Assembly (NCBI GenBank): GCA_001780985.1
Contig: MFJV01000001.1
Location: 259,570 to 300,048, forward strand
Source: Candidatus Gottesmanbacteria bacterium RIFCSPLOWO2_01_FULL_43_11b
GTDB taxonomy: Bacteria > Patescibacteriota > Microgenomatia > UBA10105 > UBA927
Length of the DNA: 40,479 nucleotides
Direction: 5' to 3'
The notes under the pieces were generated by a model. It worked only from the letters and a program-made list of their open reading frames with translations. It did not search any database and was not told the origin of the DNA. Made by a program: the position numbers and the translations under genes. Below, piece by piece: positions 30,990-37,668 of the stretch; positions within the stretch are counted from its first letter, which is position 1, and each line of letters opens with the position of its first letter.

Positions 30990-32398
30990 AACAACTCCTG
31001 TGCATGTTCTTTTTCTTTTTGCTTTTGCAAAAGCCAGGTTTTGTGACTTGAAAGCTTCTTCTTGAGTTTCTTTAACGCCGTTTTCATGCTGTTTTTTCCC
31101 GGTCCTCCAAAGGATTTGGTCAGAGAAATAACCTTTTTTGGATCAAGATCAAGCTTGTCGCTACCCGTTTTAACAAGCTGTTCAACTTTCACTTTCGCCT
31201 CACGCATTGGCATGTGCGAGTTCTGTATGATTTGTTCCATAACCGTCGTGGCTGCTATAAAACCCTTGTGGCACCATTTCTCCATTACGTCAGCATTGAC
31301 TGTCATGGTTTCCAAAACTCCCGCAAGAACTACCGGTGCGAGCTTACACTCATTGATAAGATCCATGATGATGTATTTGGTCCACTGGGAATCGCGGTTG
31401 TAGCCGATGAAATTTGCTTTTCCGATAGCAAGCAAACTCACGAGTTGCCCCTGCGCAAACGCGGTTTTCCCTTTGATCACTTCCAGAGGATCCGGATTTT
31501 TCTTTTGGGGCATGATGGAACTTCCCGTGCTAAATGCATCCGCTAGCTTGATCATGTCAAATTCAGAAGTTGCCAGAAGAATCAGTGTTTCGGCAATAAG
31601 CGACAGGTGATTCATAAGAATCGTGATCGCAAAAGCAAAATCTGCCTCCGGTTCCCAACGGTTGGTGATGGCATCCATGGAATTTAGATCCGGCCCGTCA
31701 AAACCCAAAAGCTCGGCCGTAAGCTTTTTGTTAATCGGAAAGGACGTGCCATAAGCCACGCTATTGCCTAATGGGCTTTGATTGTGAAGTTTATACCAGC
31801 CTTCGAAACGCTCTATGTCGCGGATTATCATCGTCGCAAACCCGGCAAGAACATGCCCAAATGTCGTCACCATCGCATGCTGATGGTGGGTAAATCCCGG
31901 AAACGATACTGCTTTGTATATTTCTGCAAGTTTTATTAACGTTTGAGCTAATCCAGTGCCATTACTTACATACATAAGCATCTGATCTTTGAGGTATAAC
32001 TTCATGTCTGTTACAATTTGATCGTTCCTGCTACGGGCGGTGTGGAGCTTTCCGGCAACCTCAATCCCTAATTTTTTCGTGAGCCATGATTCGATGTTTG
32101 TGTGGACGTCTTCTTTACTCGGTTCAAGATGAAATTTACCTTTTATAACGAGCTTTTCTAATTCTAGGAGTCCAGCAAGAATTTTCCCCGCGTCAGCCAC
32201 CGGAATAATGCCTGTTTTAGCCAACATGACACAGTGGGCTTTATCCACCCACACATCGTATGGAAGGAGCACAGCATCTGCCGGTGGCACACTAACAACG
32301 TCCCTTCCGGCAGTAAATGCGAGTACTGCTTCTGAGGGTTGCTGGTTAAACGCCGTACCCCATAATTTATTTATCTGTTTTTTCATAGGTTTTGCCAT
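30959..32398 (-). CDS. argH: Argininosuccinate lyase
   Basis: The 479-residue protein has the fumarase/aspartase signature GSSIMPQKKNP at 292-302, the catalytic HTARSRNDQ at 119-127 and PGFTHHQHA at 167-175. It splits argininosuccinate into arginine and fumarate. The start at 32398 (MAKPMKK) is used; the reading frame extends upstream, but those codons belong to the T-box terminator. AAGGGG in the terminator's 3' arm sits eight bases from the ATG and could serve as ribosome site. It is the first gene after the T-box leader. Confidence 0.96.
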   Translation of the reverse strand: MAKPMKKQINKLWGTAFNQQPSEAVLAFTAGRDVVSVPPADAVLLPYDVWVDKAHCVMLAKTGIIPVADAGKILAGLLELEKLVIKGKFHLEPSKEDVHTNIESWLTKKLGIEVAGKLHTARSRNDQIVTDMKLYLKDQMLMYVSNGTGLAQTLIKLAEIYKAVSFPGFTHHQHAMVTTFGHVLAGFATMIIRDIERFEGWYKLHNQSPLGNSVAYGTSFPINKKLTAELLGFDGPDLNSMDAITNRWEPEADFAFAITILMNHLSLIAETLILLATSEFDMIKLADAFSTGSSIMPQKKNPDPLEVIKGKTAFAQGQLVSLLAIGKANFIGYNRDSQWTKYIIMDLINECKLAPVVLAGVLETMTVNADVMEKWCHKGFIAATTVMEQIIQNSHMPMREAKVKVEQLVKTGSDKLDLDPKKVISLTKSFGGPGKNSMKTALKKLKKKLSSHKTWLLQKQKEKEHAQELLWKHIQTISK

Positions 32399-32653
32399 CA
32401 AAAAATCCCCTTGACCCTCGTACCCTAAAGAGGGTATGAGGACCAAAGGGACTTTCCGTCAGCTGACGGATGGTGGTGCCACCCTTCTTCCTAACCAAGC
32501 GTCCTTTAGAACGCAAAAATCTCTGTGTCAGCCTTGACAGAGTTTGGCTAGCTCGTTTGGTGTTTCTTACTTTCCCACTTCGCTTAAGCTTCGCGGGATT
32601 TCTTCGGAAACTGCCTCCCCATCTCGAATGGATCACAGGCTATTTAATTGTAG
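32399..32653 (-). promoter_or_regulatory. T-box riboswitch leader of the arginine operon
   Basis: The minus strand carries the T-box core AGGGTGGCACCACC at 32485-32472, close to the consensus AGGGTGGnACCGCG. Upstream stems are CTCTGT/ACAGAG (with CA/TG inside) and GCGTTC/GGACGC. AAGGG next to the core can pair with CCCTT of the terminator's 5' arm, giving the expected antiterminator. The UGGC of the bulge would pair with a tRNA ending GCCA, so discriminator G. The 5' region pairs TAGC with GCTA as a possible Stem I base; I could not assign the specifier codon with certainty (a CGA at 32555-32553 is one candidate). Gene content argues for tRNA-Arg. Confidence 0.85.
32400..32451 (-). terminator. 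T-box regulated intrinsic terminator
   Basis: The stem has about 19 pairs: CCCTTTGGT with the GTCAAGGGG side, CCTC with GAGG and TACCCT with AGGGTA. The run of six T lies at 32405-32400 just before the argH ATG. Its 5' arm also contains the CCCTT that pairs in the antiterminator. Confidence 0.88.
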
Positions 32654-32659
32654 GTTAGT

Positions 32660-32688
32660 AATTTACTACACTATTTTTCCCTTGTCAA
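32660..32688 (-). promoter_or_regulatory. Promoter of the T-box/arg operon
   Basis: TTGACA (32688-32683), 17 bases, TAAATT (32665-32660). The start is expected near 32653, giving a leader of about 255 bases. The -35 box overlaps the 3' end of the thioesterase gene. Confidence 0.65.
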
Positions 32689-33194
32689 GTTCTTAATGAA
32701 TTTTCATTGGAAAGACGCACAAAATCAATAATGCGTAAAAAGAGAGTTCCGGTGGTGTACACGGTTGTTTTATCCGTACTCATTACACGAACTAAGGTGG
32801 TAATTGCTCTGTTTTCTGCCTCAACAGATTCGACTTGCGCAACTGTTAGGATCGTTTTGTTAATAGGTATAGCCATGTGGTAGTCTAACTCTGAGTGTTT
32901 TAACACTATCATTTTGTCGAACTGTTGATCTGCCACAACCGCCGCCGCGGTGCCACCAACCAAATCAATAAGTTTTGCAGTAAATCCTCCATTGACAATC
33001 CCATTCCATCCTTGGTTGATACAGGAAGTTGTCATTTCAAGAACGAGGGTTGGCGGAATATTATCTCCAAACCATACCGCTTCTGGCATATTAATATAAT
33101 CCGAAAGGTATGCTGCACTACTCGAAATAAGAAGATTGTTTATACGCTTGCTCCCAAGCTCAGCAATGCGCTTTCCTCCTTCGTATGGATTCAT
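32685..33194 (-). CDS. Hotdog-fold thioesterase-like protein
   Basis: The 169-residue protein shows the hotdog pattern of the PaaI/4HBT group: GIVNGGFTAKLIDLVGGTAA at residues 64-83 (like GxxHGGxxxxLxDxxxG), then LDYHMAIPINKTILTVAQVE and a terminal TTGTLFLRI. The catalytic-type His of HGG is replaced by Asn (VNGG), so the reaction may differ. Such proteins hydrolyse acyl-CoA or acyl-ACP thioesters. TAGAAT (33207-33202) ends seven bases before the ATG. Confidence 0.8.
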   Translation of the reverse strand: MNPYEGGKRIAELGSKRINNLLISSSAAYLSDYINMPEAVWFGDNIPPTLVLEMTTSCINQGWNGIVNGGFTAKLIDLVGGTAAAVVADQQFDKMIVLKHSELDYHMAIPINKTILTVAQVESVEAENRAITTLVRVMSTDKTTVYTTGTLFLRIIDFVRLSNENSLRT

Positions 33195-33226
33195 GCGGGC
33201 TATTCTAGCACAATCCTTGCGAGGCG

Positions 33227-33232
33227 TATAAT
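33227..33232 (+). promoter_or_regulatory. -10 box deciding the GTG start at 33240
   Basis: TATAAT at 33227-33232 puts the transcription start at about 33239, one base before GTG at 33240. The -35 region is weak. Confidence 0.55.
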
Positions 33233-33239
33233 AGTATCC

Positions 33240-34574
33240 GTGCGTGCACGTACATTCTCTATCACAATTCTATTTTTCATCCTCCTACGTGTGGTTTTTC
33301 TCACCAGCCTTCCAATTGTGACTGATGAGGCAATTTACATGCACTGGGGTTCGAAATTTTTAACAACCTGGGATGATCCCCAGATGCCACTTTCTCTCCA
33401 AGGGAAACAAGCAGCGACACTTTTAACACTAGGAATCTCACAACTAGCTCCTCTTGATCCTCTTGTGGCAGCACGGTTAAGTACTGTCCTTTTTTCTCTT
33501 CTCGTTTTTCTAGCGTTTCAAAGTAACTCTCTTGCTCTCTTGCTACTGGCTACCAGCCCCCTGTTTCTCTTTTTCAACCGCCTTGCCATCCCCGATACTG
33601 CTGTTGCAGCAAGCTATACTCTTGCAATGGTGCTCGCATTCAAACTTCAAAAAAAACCGACCGTATTACATTCTCTCCTTCTTGGATTAACTGTTGCAGT
33701 TGGCTGGTGGTTTAAGTCAACCGCACTTTTGGCCCTTCCGGCAATCTTTTTTACTGTCGGTATACGGGGAATTTTACCAATATTAATCGCATTACTTTTC
33801 TCTATTGGACTTATTCAAATTCCGCTCTTACACCGTGTTGTTCCTCTTTCTCAAACAGAACATGTCTTTACCATTGCTCAACTTCTCGCTTTCCCGTGGA
33901 CCTTTTGGTTGAATAATGTAGTCATGGTGCTTGAGGCAATACTCATTATGAGTTCTCCGATAGCACTTCTCGCATTCTTTCAAAATAAGATCTTTAAGCA
34001 AAAAACGCTTTGGATTTGGTTTCTTACTCCGGTTGTCTCAGAAATCGTTCTTGCCAAAATTTTTAACCTCCGTTATCTCATCATGGCAGTCCCCGCCTTC
34101 TGCCTTCTCCTTGCATTCCTCTTAGAGCGAAAGCGAATTTTTTCCGGAATTGTTGTTACAACAAGCTTATTTCTATCAGTCTTTATGGTTGTTAACCCCA
34201 TCGGGTTTTATACATCCCTCACTCTACTTTCCTCTGTCAAACAGGATATAAGCCAGTATGTCACCGGTTGGGCATCGGGATGGGGGGTTAAAGAGACTGC
34301 GGAATTTCTGCAAAATGAAGCAAAAAGCGGTCCTATCACAGTTTTTGTCCGATTAGATAGCGGCAATCCTGAATCAGCGATGTACGTGTACCTACGTAAC
34401 AATAAAAATATTCGTATTCTTCCTATAACCTATCTTCCTAGTGTTCCTACAATATCTTCTTACTTCGTCTCACGAGGGACTCAATACGCTGATTTAGGGG
34501 ATAGACTCGAGGAAGTTATCCGTTTTCCAAAACCCTTAGACAATGAATTTGTCGGAATCTACAGAATCAATTGA
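33240..34574 (+). CDS. PMT/ArnT-like GT-C membrane glycosyltransferase
   Basis: Read from GTG at 33240 the protein has 444 residues. The longer open frame upstream runs antisense to the thioesterase gene and lacks coding character. About ten helices occupy residues 5-340; a small soluble domain follows. TDEAIYMHWG places the acidic pair Asp29/Glu30 in the first outer loop, as in GT39/GT83 dolichol- or undecaprenyl-phosphate sugar transferases. NRLAIPDTAVA near 117-127 matches the family's second signature (R-x-x-xPD). It would move a lipid-linked sugar to an outer acceptor. Its 3' end overlaps the opposite gene by eight bases. Confidence 0.8.
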   Translation: MRARTFSITILFFILLRVVFLTSLPIVTDEAIYMHWGSKFLTTWDDPQMPLSLQGKQAATLLTLGISQLAPLDPLVAARLSTVLFSLLVFLAFQSNSLALLLLATSPLFLFFNRLAIPDTAVAASYTLAMVLAFKLQKKPTVLHSLLLGLTVAVGWWFKSTALLALPAIFFTVGIRGILPILIALLFSIGLIQIPLLHRVVPLSQTEHVFTIAQLLAFPWTFWLNNVVMVLEAILIMSSPIALLAFFQNKIFKQKTLWIWFLTPVVSEIVLAKIFNLRYLIMAVPAFCLLLAFLLERKRIFSGIVVTTSLFLSVFMVVNPIGFYTSLTLLSSVKQDISQYVTGWASGWGVKETAEFLQNEAKSGPITVFVRLDSGNPESAMYVYLRNNKNIRILPITYLPSVPTISSYFVSRGTQYADLGDRLEEVIRFPKPLDNEFVGIYRIN

Positions 34575-35403
34575 CTTCAAAATTTTTTCCATCACTCACT
34601 ACCTCAATATCACCTTCTTGATCCGTTCTCATAACTCGTATTGCTCGTGCTTCTAGCATTTCTAATATTTCCTGAGTCGGGTGGCCGTAGGTATTGTTTT
34701 TACCGACAGAAATGACGGCAAGACTCGGCCGTACCGAGTCAACAAACGCTTCGTTCATGCCTGTTTTTGATCCGTGATGCGGAACCTTCAAAACCTCAAT
34801 TGCATCGCCAGCTTGCCACTCGAAGCCTTGGCGAAGGGTGGCATCGCCAGTGAATAATGCATCGAAACTGCCGTAACGAAGGAAGAAAACGACACTTGCA
34901 TCATTGATATCAGTCGTTGCTCCCAAGACATCCGGAGACGGCCAGGCAACGGAAAGTTTTGTTTGATCGATATCGATAAGCTCTCCTGTTGTAACGAATT
35001 TCTGCGGAATGTTTTTACTTTGTACGACATTCTGAAGTTCTTTGTACCCCTCAGTCGTATTTTCAACATTGCTTCGTACAAAATAGTCAACGTCATACCG
35101 CTCAAAAACAGAAATCAATCCCTGCATGTGGTCCTTTTGAGGATGAGTCATGACAACTATGTCTATGTGTCGATCCCAAAACGGCATGTAGCGCCCCAAA
35201 CACCCTAGAATTTTATCGTTCGGTCCACCGTCGACAACCATATCCCGTCCGTCGGGAAACCGGATGTATGCCCCATCCCCTTGGCCGACGTCACAGAACA
35301 CAATTCTGAGTTTTTCGTCCGGAAGCGAGGTAAAGTAACTAAAGAGCAATACAAGGCCTGTAGCAATACCGGTTAGCACGTATCCTATTTTTAAACGAAA
35401 CAT
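34567..35403 (-). CDS. ComEC-type metallo-beta-lactamase-fold hydrolase, separate gene
   Basis: The 278-residue protein has one N-terminal helix (residues 6-26) and a secreted-side MBL domain: FCDVGQGDGAYI (36-47), VVDGGP, THPQKDH at 86-92, FTGDA near 183 and VPHHGSKTG near 206. This matches the C-terminal domain of ComEC, which may digest one DNA strand during uptake. The zinc motif HxHxDH reads HPQKDH, so the second His is Gln. It follows the channel gene by 78 bases with its own -10-like TATAAG. A palindromic insert covers residues 188-197. Confidence 0.87.
   Translation of the reverse strand: MFRLKIGYVLTGIATGLVLLFSYFTSLPDEKLRIVFCDVGQGDGAYIRFPDGRDMVVDGGPNDKILGCLGRYMPFWDRHIDIVVMTHPQKDHMQGLISVFERYDVDYFVRSNVENTTEGYKELQNVVQSKNIPQKFVTTGELIDIDQTKLSVAWPSPDVLGATTDINDASVVFFLRYGSFDALFTGDATLRQGFEWQAGDAIEVLKVPHHGSKTGMNEAFVDSVRPSLAVISVGKNNTYGHPTQEILEMLEARAIRVMRTDQEGDIEVVSDGKNFEVN
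34815..34842. repeat. Palindromic insert in the ComEC-type hydrolase
   Basis: GCCAC (34815-34819) and GTGGC (34838-34842) enclose CTTCG/CGAAG-type inner repeats. It encodes TLRQGFEWQ between FTGDA and IEVLKVPHHGS, where family members have a shorter link. Confidence 0.65.
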
Positions 35404-35481
35404 ACGTTATATCTTATATTAATTATTCTAAAGTCTATTTTTTGAACACCTTTAGCCTCAACGGTGTATACTTTGATATAG

Positions 35482-36255
35482 TCAAAATCCAAGACTTGCA
35501 AATGGAACTTTTGCCGTCCATGTTACCACTGCAACCAAGTAACTAAGGAGCGTCCAATCAATCCATGCAATAATTTTTCCCAACGGTAACCATAACGAAC
35601 CAAAAAAAACTGTCCCCCATCCCAACATTGTCAGAGGACCGATGAGCCAACCGATGAGGATGTTACTTACGGGAGAAATGAGGGAAATCCTGTGAAAGTG
35701 ATAAAGAATAATTGGAATAGTAAACACCTGTGCAGAAAGAGTCAGTCGCAAATCCGACAGCAAAATATTTTTCTCAGTCTTTCCAAACAGTATGATTCCC
35801 AAAGTTGCCAGTACTGAAAGTTGAAAGGAAATGTCAAAAAGCCATTGAAAGTTTAGCAATAACATCGCAGTCGTTGCCAACACCCAAGAAAAAATCGACC
35901 AGTATTGTCTGCCGGATACAACTGCAAGTAAACTTATACTTCCCATTATGGCAGCCCGTACAATGCTTGCGCTGGGGCCAACAAACAATACAAACCACCA
36001 AATAGCCAACAAAATTACAAGACTCGCCACCCGTTTACTCATTACCACCGTAAACATTCCGCCCAAAATACCGGCAACAATGCTTATGTTCATGCCGGAT
36101 AATGCAACTATATGGAGCGTTCCGCTTCTGACAAGTGCATCGTAAAGTTCTTGAGATAAAGAGGTTTTCGTCCCAAACATAAGTCCTGCTAAAAGTCCTG
36201 CATGGGGCTCCGGAAGGACCTGATTGATTATTGAAGTTAGTGTCTGGACGTTCAA
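35482..36255 (-). CDS. comEC: ComEC competence channel domain, separate gene
   Basis: The 257-residue membrane protein is the Competence domain of ComEC: LLAGLMFGTKTSLSQELYDALVRSGTLHIVALSGMNISIV (residues about 20-60) is its most conserved block, followed by about seven helices and GPSASIVRAAIMG near 92. It forms the inner-membrane channel for single-stranded DNA in natural transformation. The N-terminal DUF4131/OB part is missing, and the C-terminal hydrolase is a separate gene. It overlaps comEA by four bases. Confidence 0.92.
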   Translation of the reverse strand: MNVQTLTSIINQVLPEPHAGLLAGLMFGTKTSLSQELYDALVRSGTLHIVALSGMNISIVAGILGGMFTVVMSKRVASLVILLAIWWFVLFVGPSASIVRAAIMGSISLLAVVSGRQYWSIFSWVLATTAMLLLNFQWLFDISFQLSVLATLGIILFGKTEKNILLSDLRLTLSAQVFTIPIILYHFHRISLISPVSNILIGWLIGPLTMLGWGTVFFGSLWLPLGKIIAWIDWTLLSYLVAVVTWTAKVPFASLGF

Positions 36256-36827
36256 AGTGTAAGCTGTTCTTTAAGCTTATTAAACAAACTCTGTCCTAAA
36301 ACTTTCTTTGAGAGAAGCTCTTCAATATTCATGTATGGTCTGCCATCAATGATCTTTTTGGCAATGACAGGTCCAACCCCTGGGAGTGCTTCCAACTCTG
36401 CCTGCGTGGATGTGTTGACAGAAACAACTCCAGATTGACTTGAAATCCCCTTCAAGGAGTCTCCTTGAAGGGGTATGTATAATTTTGAGCCATCGGAAAG
36501 TTTTGCTGCACGATTGATTGTCGTCGCGATACGTTCTGTGTCTGCCTGGTTATTCAATCCACCGGCAGCGATAATCGCCTCTTCAACACGTGCTCCGTTG
36601 GGCAACCTATATACGCCAGGGTTTACAACCGCTCCCTGCACATCGACAATAATTTCACTTAAAACTCCCGCAACCGATGCTTCCGGATTATCAGAACTAA
36701 ATTGAATTGGTGTTGTGGTTTGATATGATTTTATAAGAAGAGTGATAGAAAGAAGTATTAAAAAGAGACTAACCGAACCCAAAATAATGGGAATTTTATA
36801 TTCCTGCCATACCCTCCCCACGTCCAT
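36252..36827 (-). CDS. comEA: Competence DNA receptor ComEA
   Basis: The 191-residue protein has an N-terminal helix (about 13-33), an SLBB-type domain (DVQGAVVNPGVYRLPNGARVEEAI, 57-80, then AADTE-like and KLYIPL) and a C-terminal helix-hairpin-helix (LEALPGVGPVIAKKIIDGRPY, near 145-165). It binds double-stranded DNA outside the membrane and hands it to ComEC. The linker at residues 119-127 is encoded by a perfect palindrome. It is coupled to comEC by a four-base overlap. Confidence 0.93.
   Translation of the reverse strand: MDVGRVWQEYKIPIILGSVSLFLILLSITLLIKSYQTTTPIQFSSDNPEASVAGVLSEIIVDVQGAVVNPGVYRLPNGARVEEAIIAAGGLNNQADTERIATTINRAAKLSDGSKLYIPLQGDSLKGISSQSGVVSVNTSTQAELEALPGVGPVIAKKIIDGRPYMNIEELLSKKVLGQSLFNKLKEQLTL
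36447..36473. repeat. Perfect 27-bp palindrome in comEA
   Basis: CCCCTTCAAGGAG (36447-36459) and CTCCTTGAAGGGG (36461-36473) are exact inverted arms with one base between. It encodes PLQGDSLKG in the linker between the SLBB and HhH domains, preserving the frame. Confidence 0.8.
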
Positions 36828-36884
36828 GATTCCAGTTAAACATAAGATGAAAAGGAAGTAAAATCTATGGTATACTTCCTATCC

Positions 36885-37253
36885 ATGGCAGGATATGACA
36901 GTCTCGAAAAACGCACACAGCAAATAAGAGATGCTGTTACAGAGTTAGCCCGTGGCCTTGAAATTACTGATGGCCTGTTTGTTTTCAATCACACAACAAA
37001 GCTCTATCGTCGATACGACTTCGGGGAGCTTACTGTAAAACAATTAAAAGATATTCGTAAAGCACTTAACGAGCAGGAAGGACAGGTAGTACTCTCGAAC
37101 GTGGAATATACAGAAAAGGGGAAAAAAATGACAGCTTTTGGATTGGCCATTACTCCTGAGCACTCGCTGCAATTTGCATTCAAAGAGAACGGTGAACCCA
37201 TGGAAACAGGTATGAATCGGATGAATCCAAGCAGAAAAGAAGTCCGGAAGTAA
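36885..37253 (+). CDS. Hypothetical protein
   Basis: I do not recognise this protein. The ATG at 36885 (122 residues) is chosen since TATACT (36871-36876) ends eight bases before it; an ATG at 36867 precedes that box. It has a helical N-terminus (LEKRTQQIRDAVTELARGLE), then beta-like segments (GLFVFNHTTKLYRRYDF) and a helix LTVKQLKDIRKALNE. No membrane segment. It is divergent from comEA. Confidence 0.6.
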   Translation: MAGYDSLEKRTQQIRDAVTELARGLEITDGLFVFNHTTKLYRRYDFGELTVKQLKDIRKALNEQEGQVVLSNVEYTEKGKKMTAFGLAITPEHSLQFAFKENGEPMETGMNRMNPSRKEVRK

Positions 37254-37258
37254 GTGTA

Positions 37259-37627
37259 TCAAACTAAAACCTGTTGGCCGGTCGGGTAATACTTTCCTTC
37301 ATGGAGAGAAAAAATTTGACCTGTTTCAACACTTACAATACGTAAAACCTGTGCTTTTGTTTTTTTCTCTGTTGATTCAAAAGCCACAGCTTGGATTATC
37401 TCTTCTCCTCCATCGTCTATATACACTGAATAATTAGTCGATTGATTTTCCTTAATCGCTCTCCTCGCAAATCCCTCTCCAATGATACAAGTATAATGAC
37501 GGCAGTGACCTGCATTGGTTATTAACGGGACAATTTTCCCGTTATTACGAACTCTTTCCGGAGTAAAAATTTTGGGACAATTCGAAACATTAAGACAGTT
37601 TTTACAGACCTCAAGAGATTGATTCAT
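37259..37627 (-). CDS. Hypothetical cysteine-rich protein, possible metal binder
   Basis: The ATG at 37627 (122 residues) is preferred over a TTG three codons upstream because TATAAT (37642-37637) ends nine bases before it. Residues 8-17 hold three Cys (CKNCLNVSNC), and a second cluster (HCRHYTC) lies at about 41-47. Five Cys and two His in two groups suggest a zinc or iron-sulfur site. The C-terminal half is beta-like (YSVYIDDGGEEIIQAVAFES). I do not recognise the family. Confidence 0.55.
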   Translation of the reverse strand: MNQSLEVCKNCLNVSNCPKIFTPERVRNNGKIVPLITNAGHCRHYTCIIGEGFARRAIKENQSTNYSVYIDDGGEEIIQAVAFESTEKKTKAQVLRIVSVETGQIFSLHEGKYYPTGQQVLV

Positions 37628-37668
37628 TAAGAACAAATTATATCGTAAGTAGTCAAAGTTATCTACAA

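Noticed and set aside
32367-32636. Open frame of 89 codons on minus ahead of argH
   Set aside because: It covers the T-box leader and terminator; the product is Arg/Gly-rich with no family resemblance.
32925-33239. N-terminal extension of the PMT-like gene
   Set aside because: It runs antisense to the hotdog thioesterase gene, and a TATAAT box precedes the GTG at 33240.
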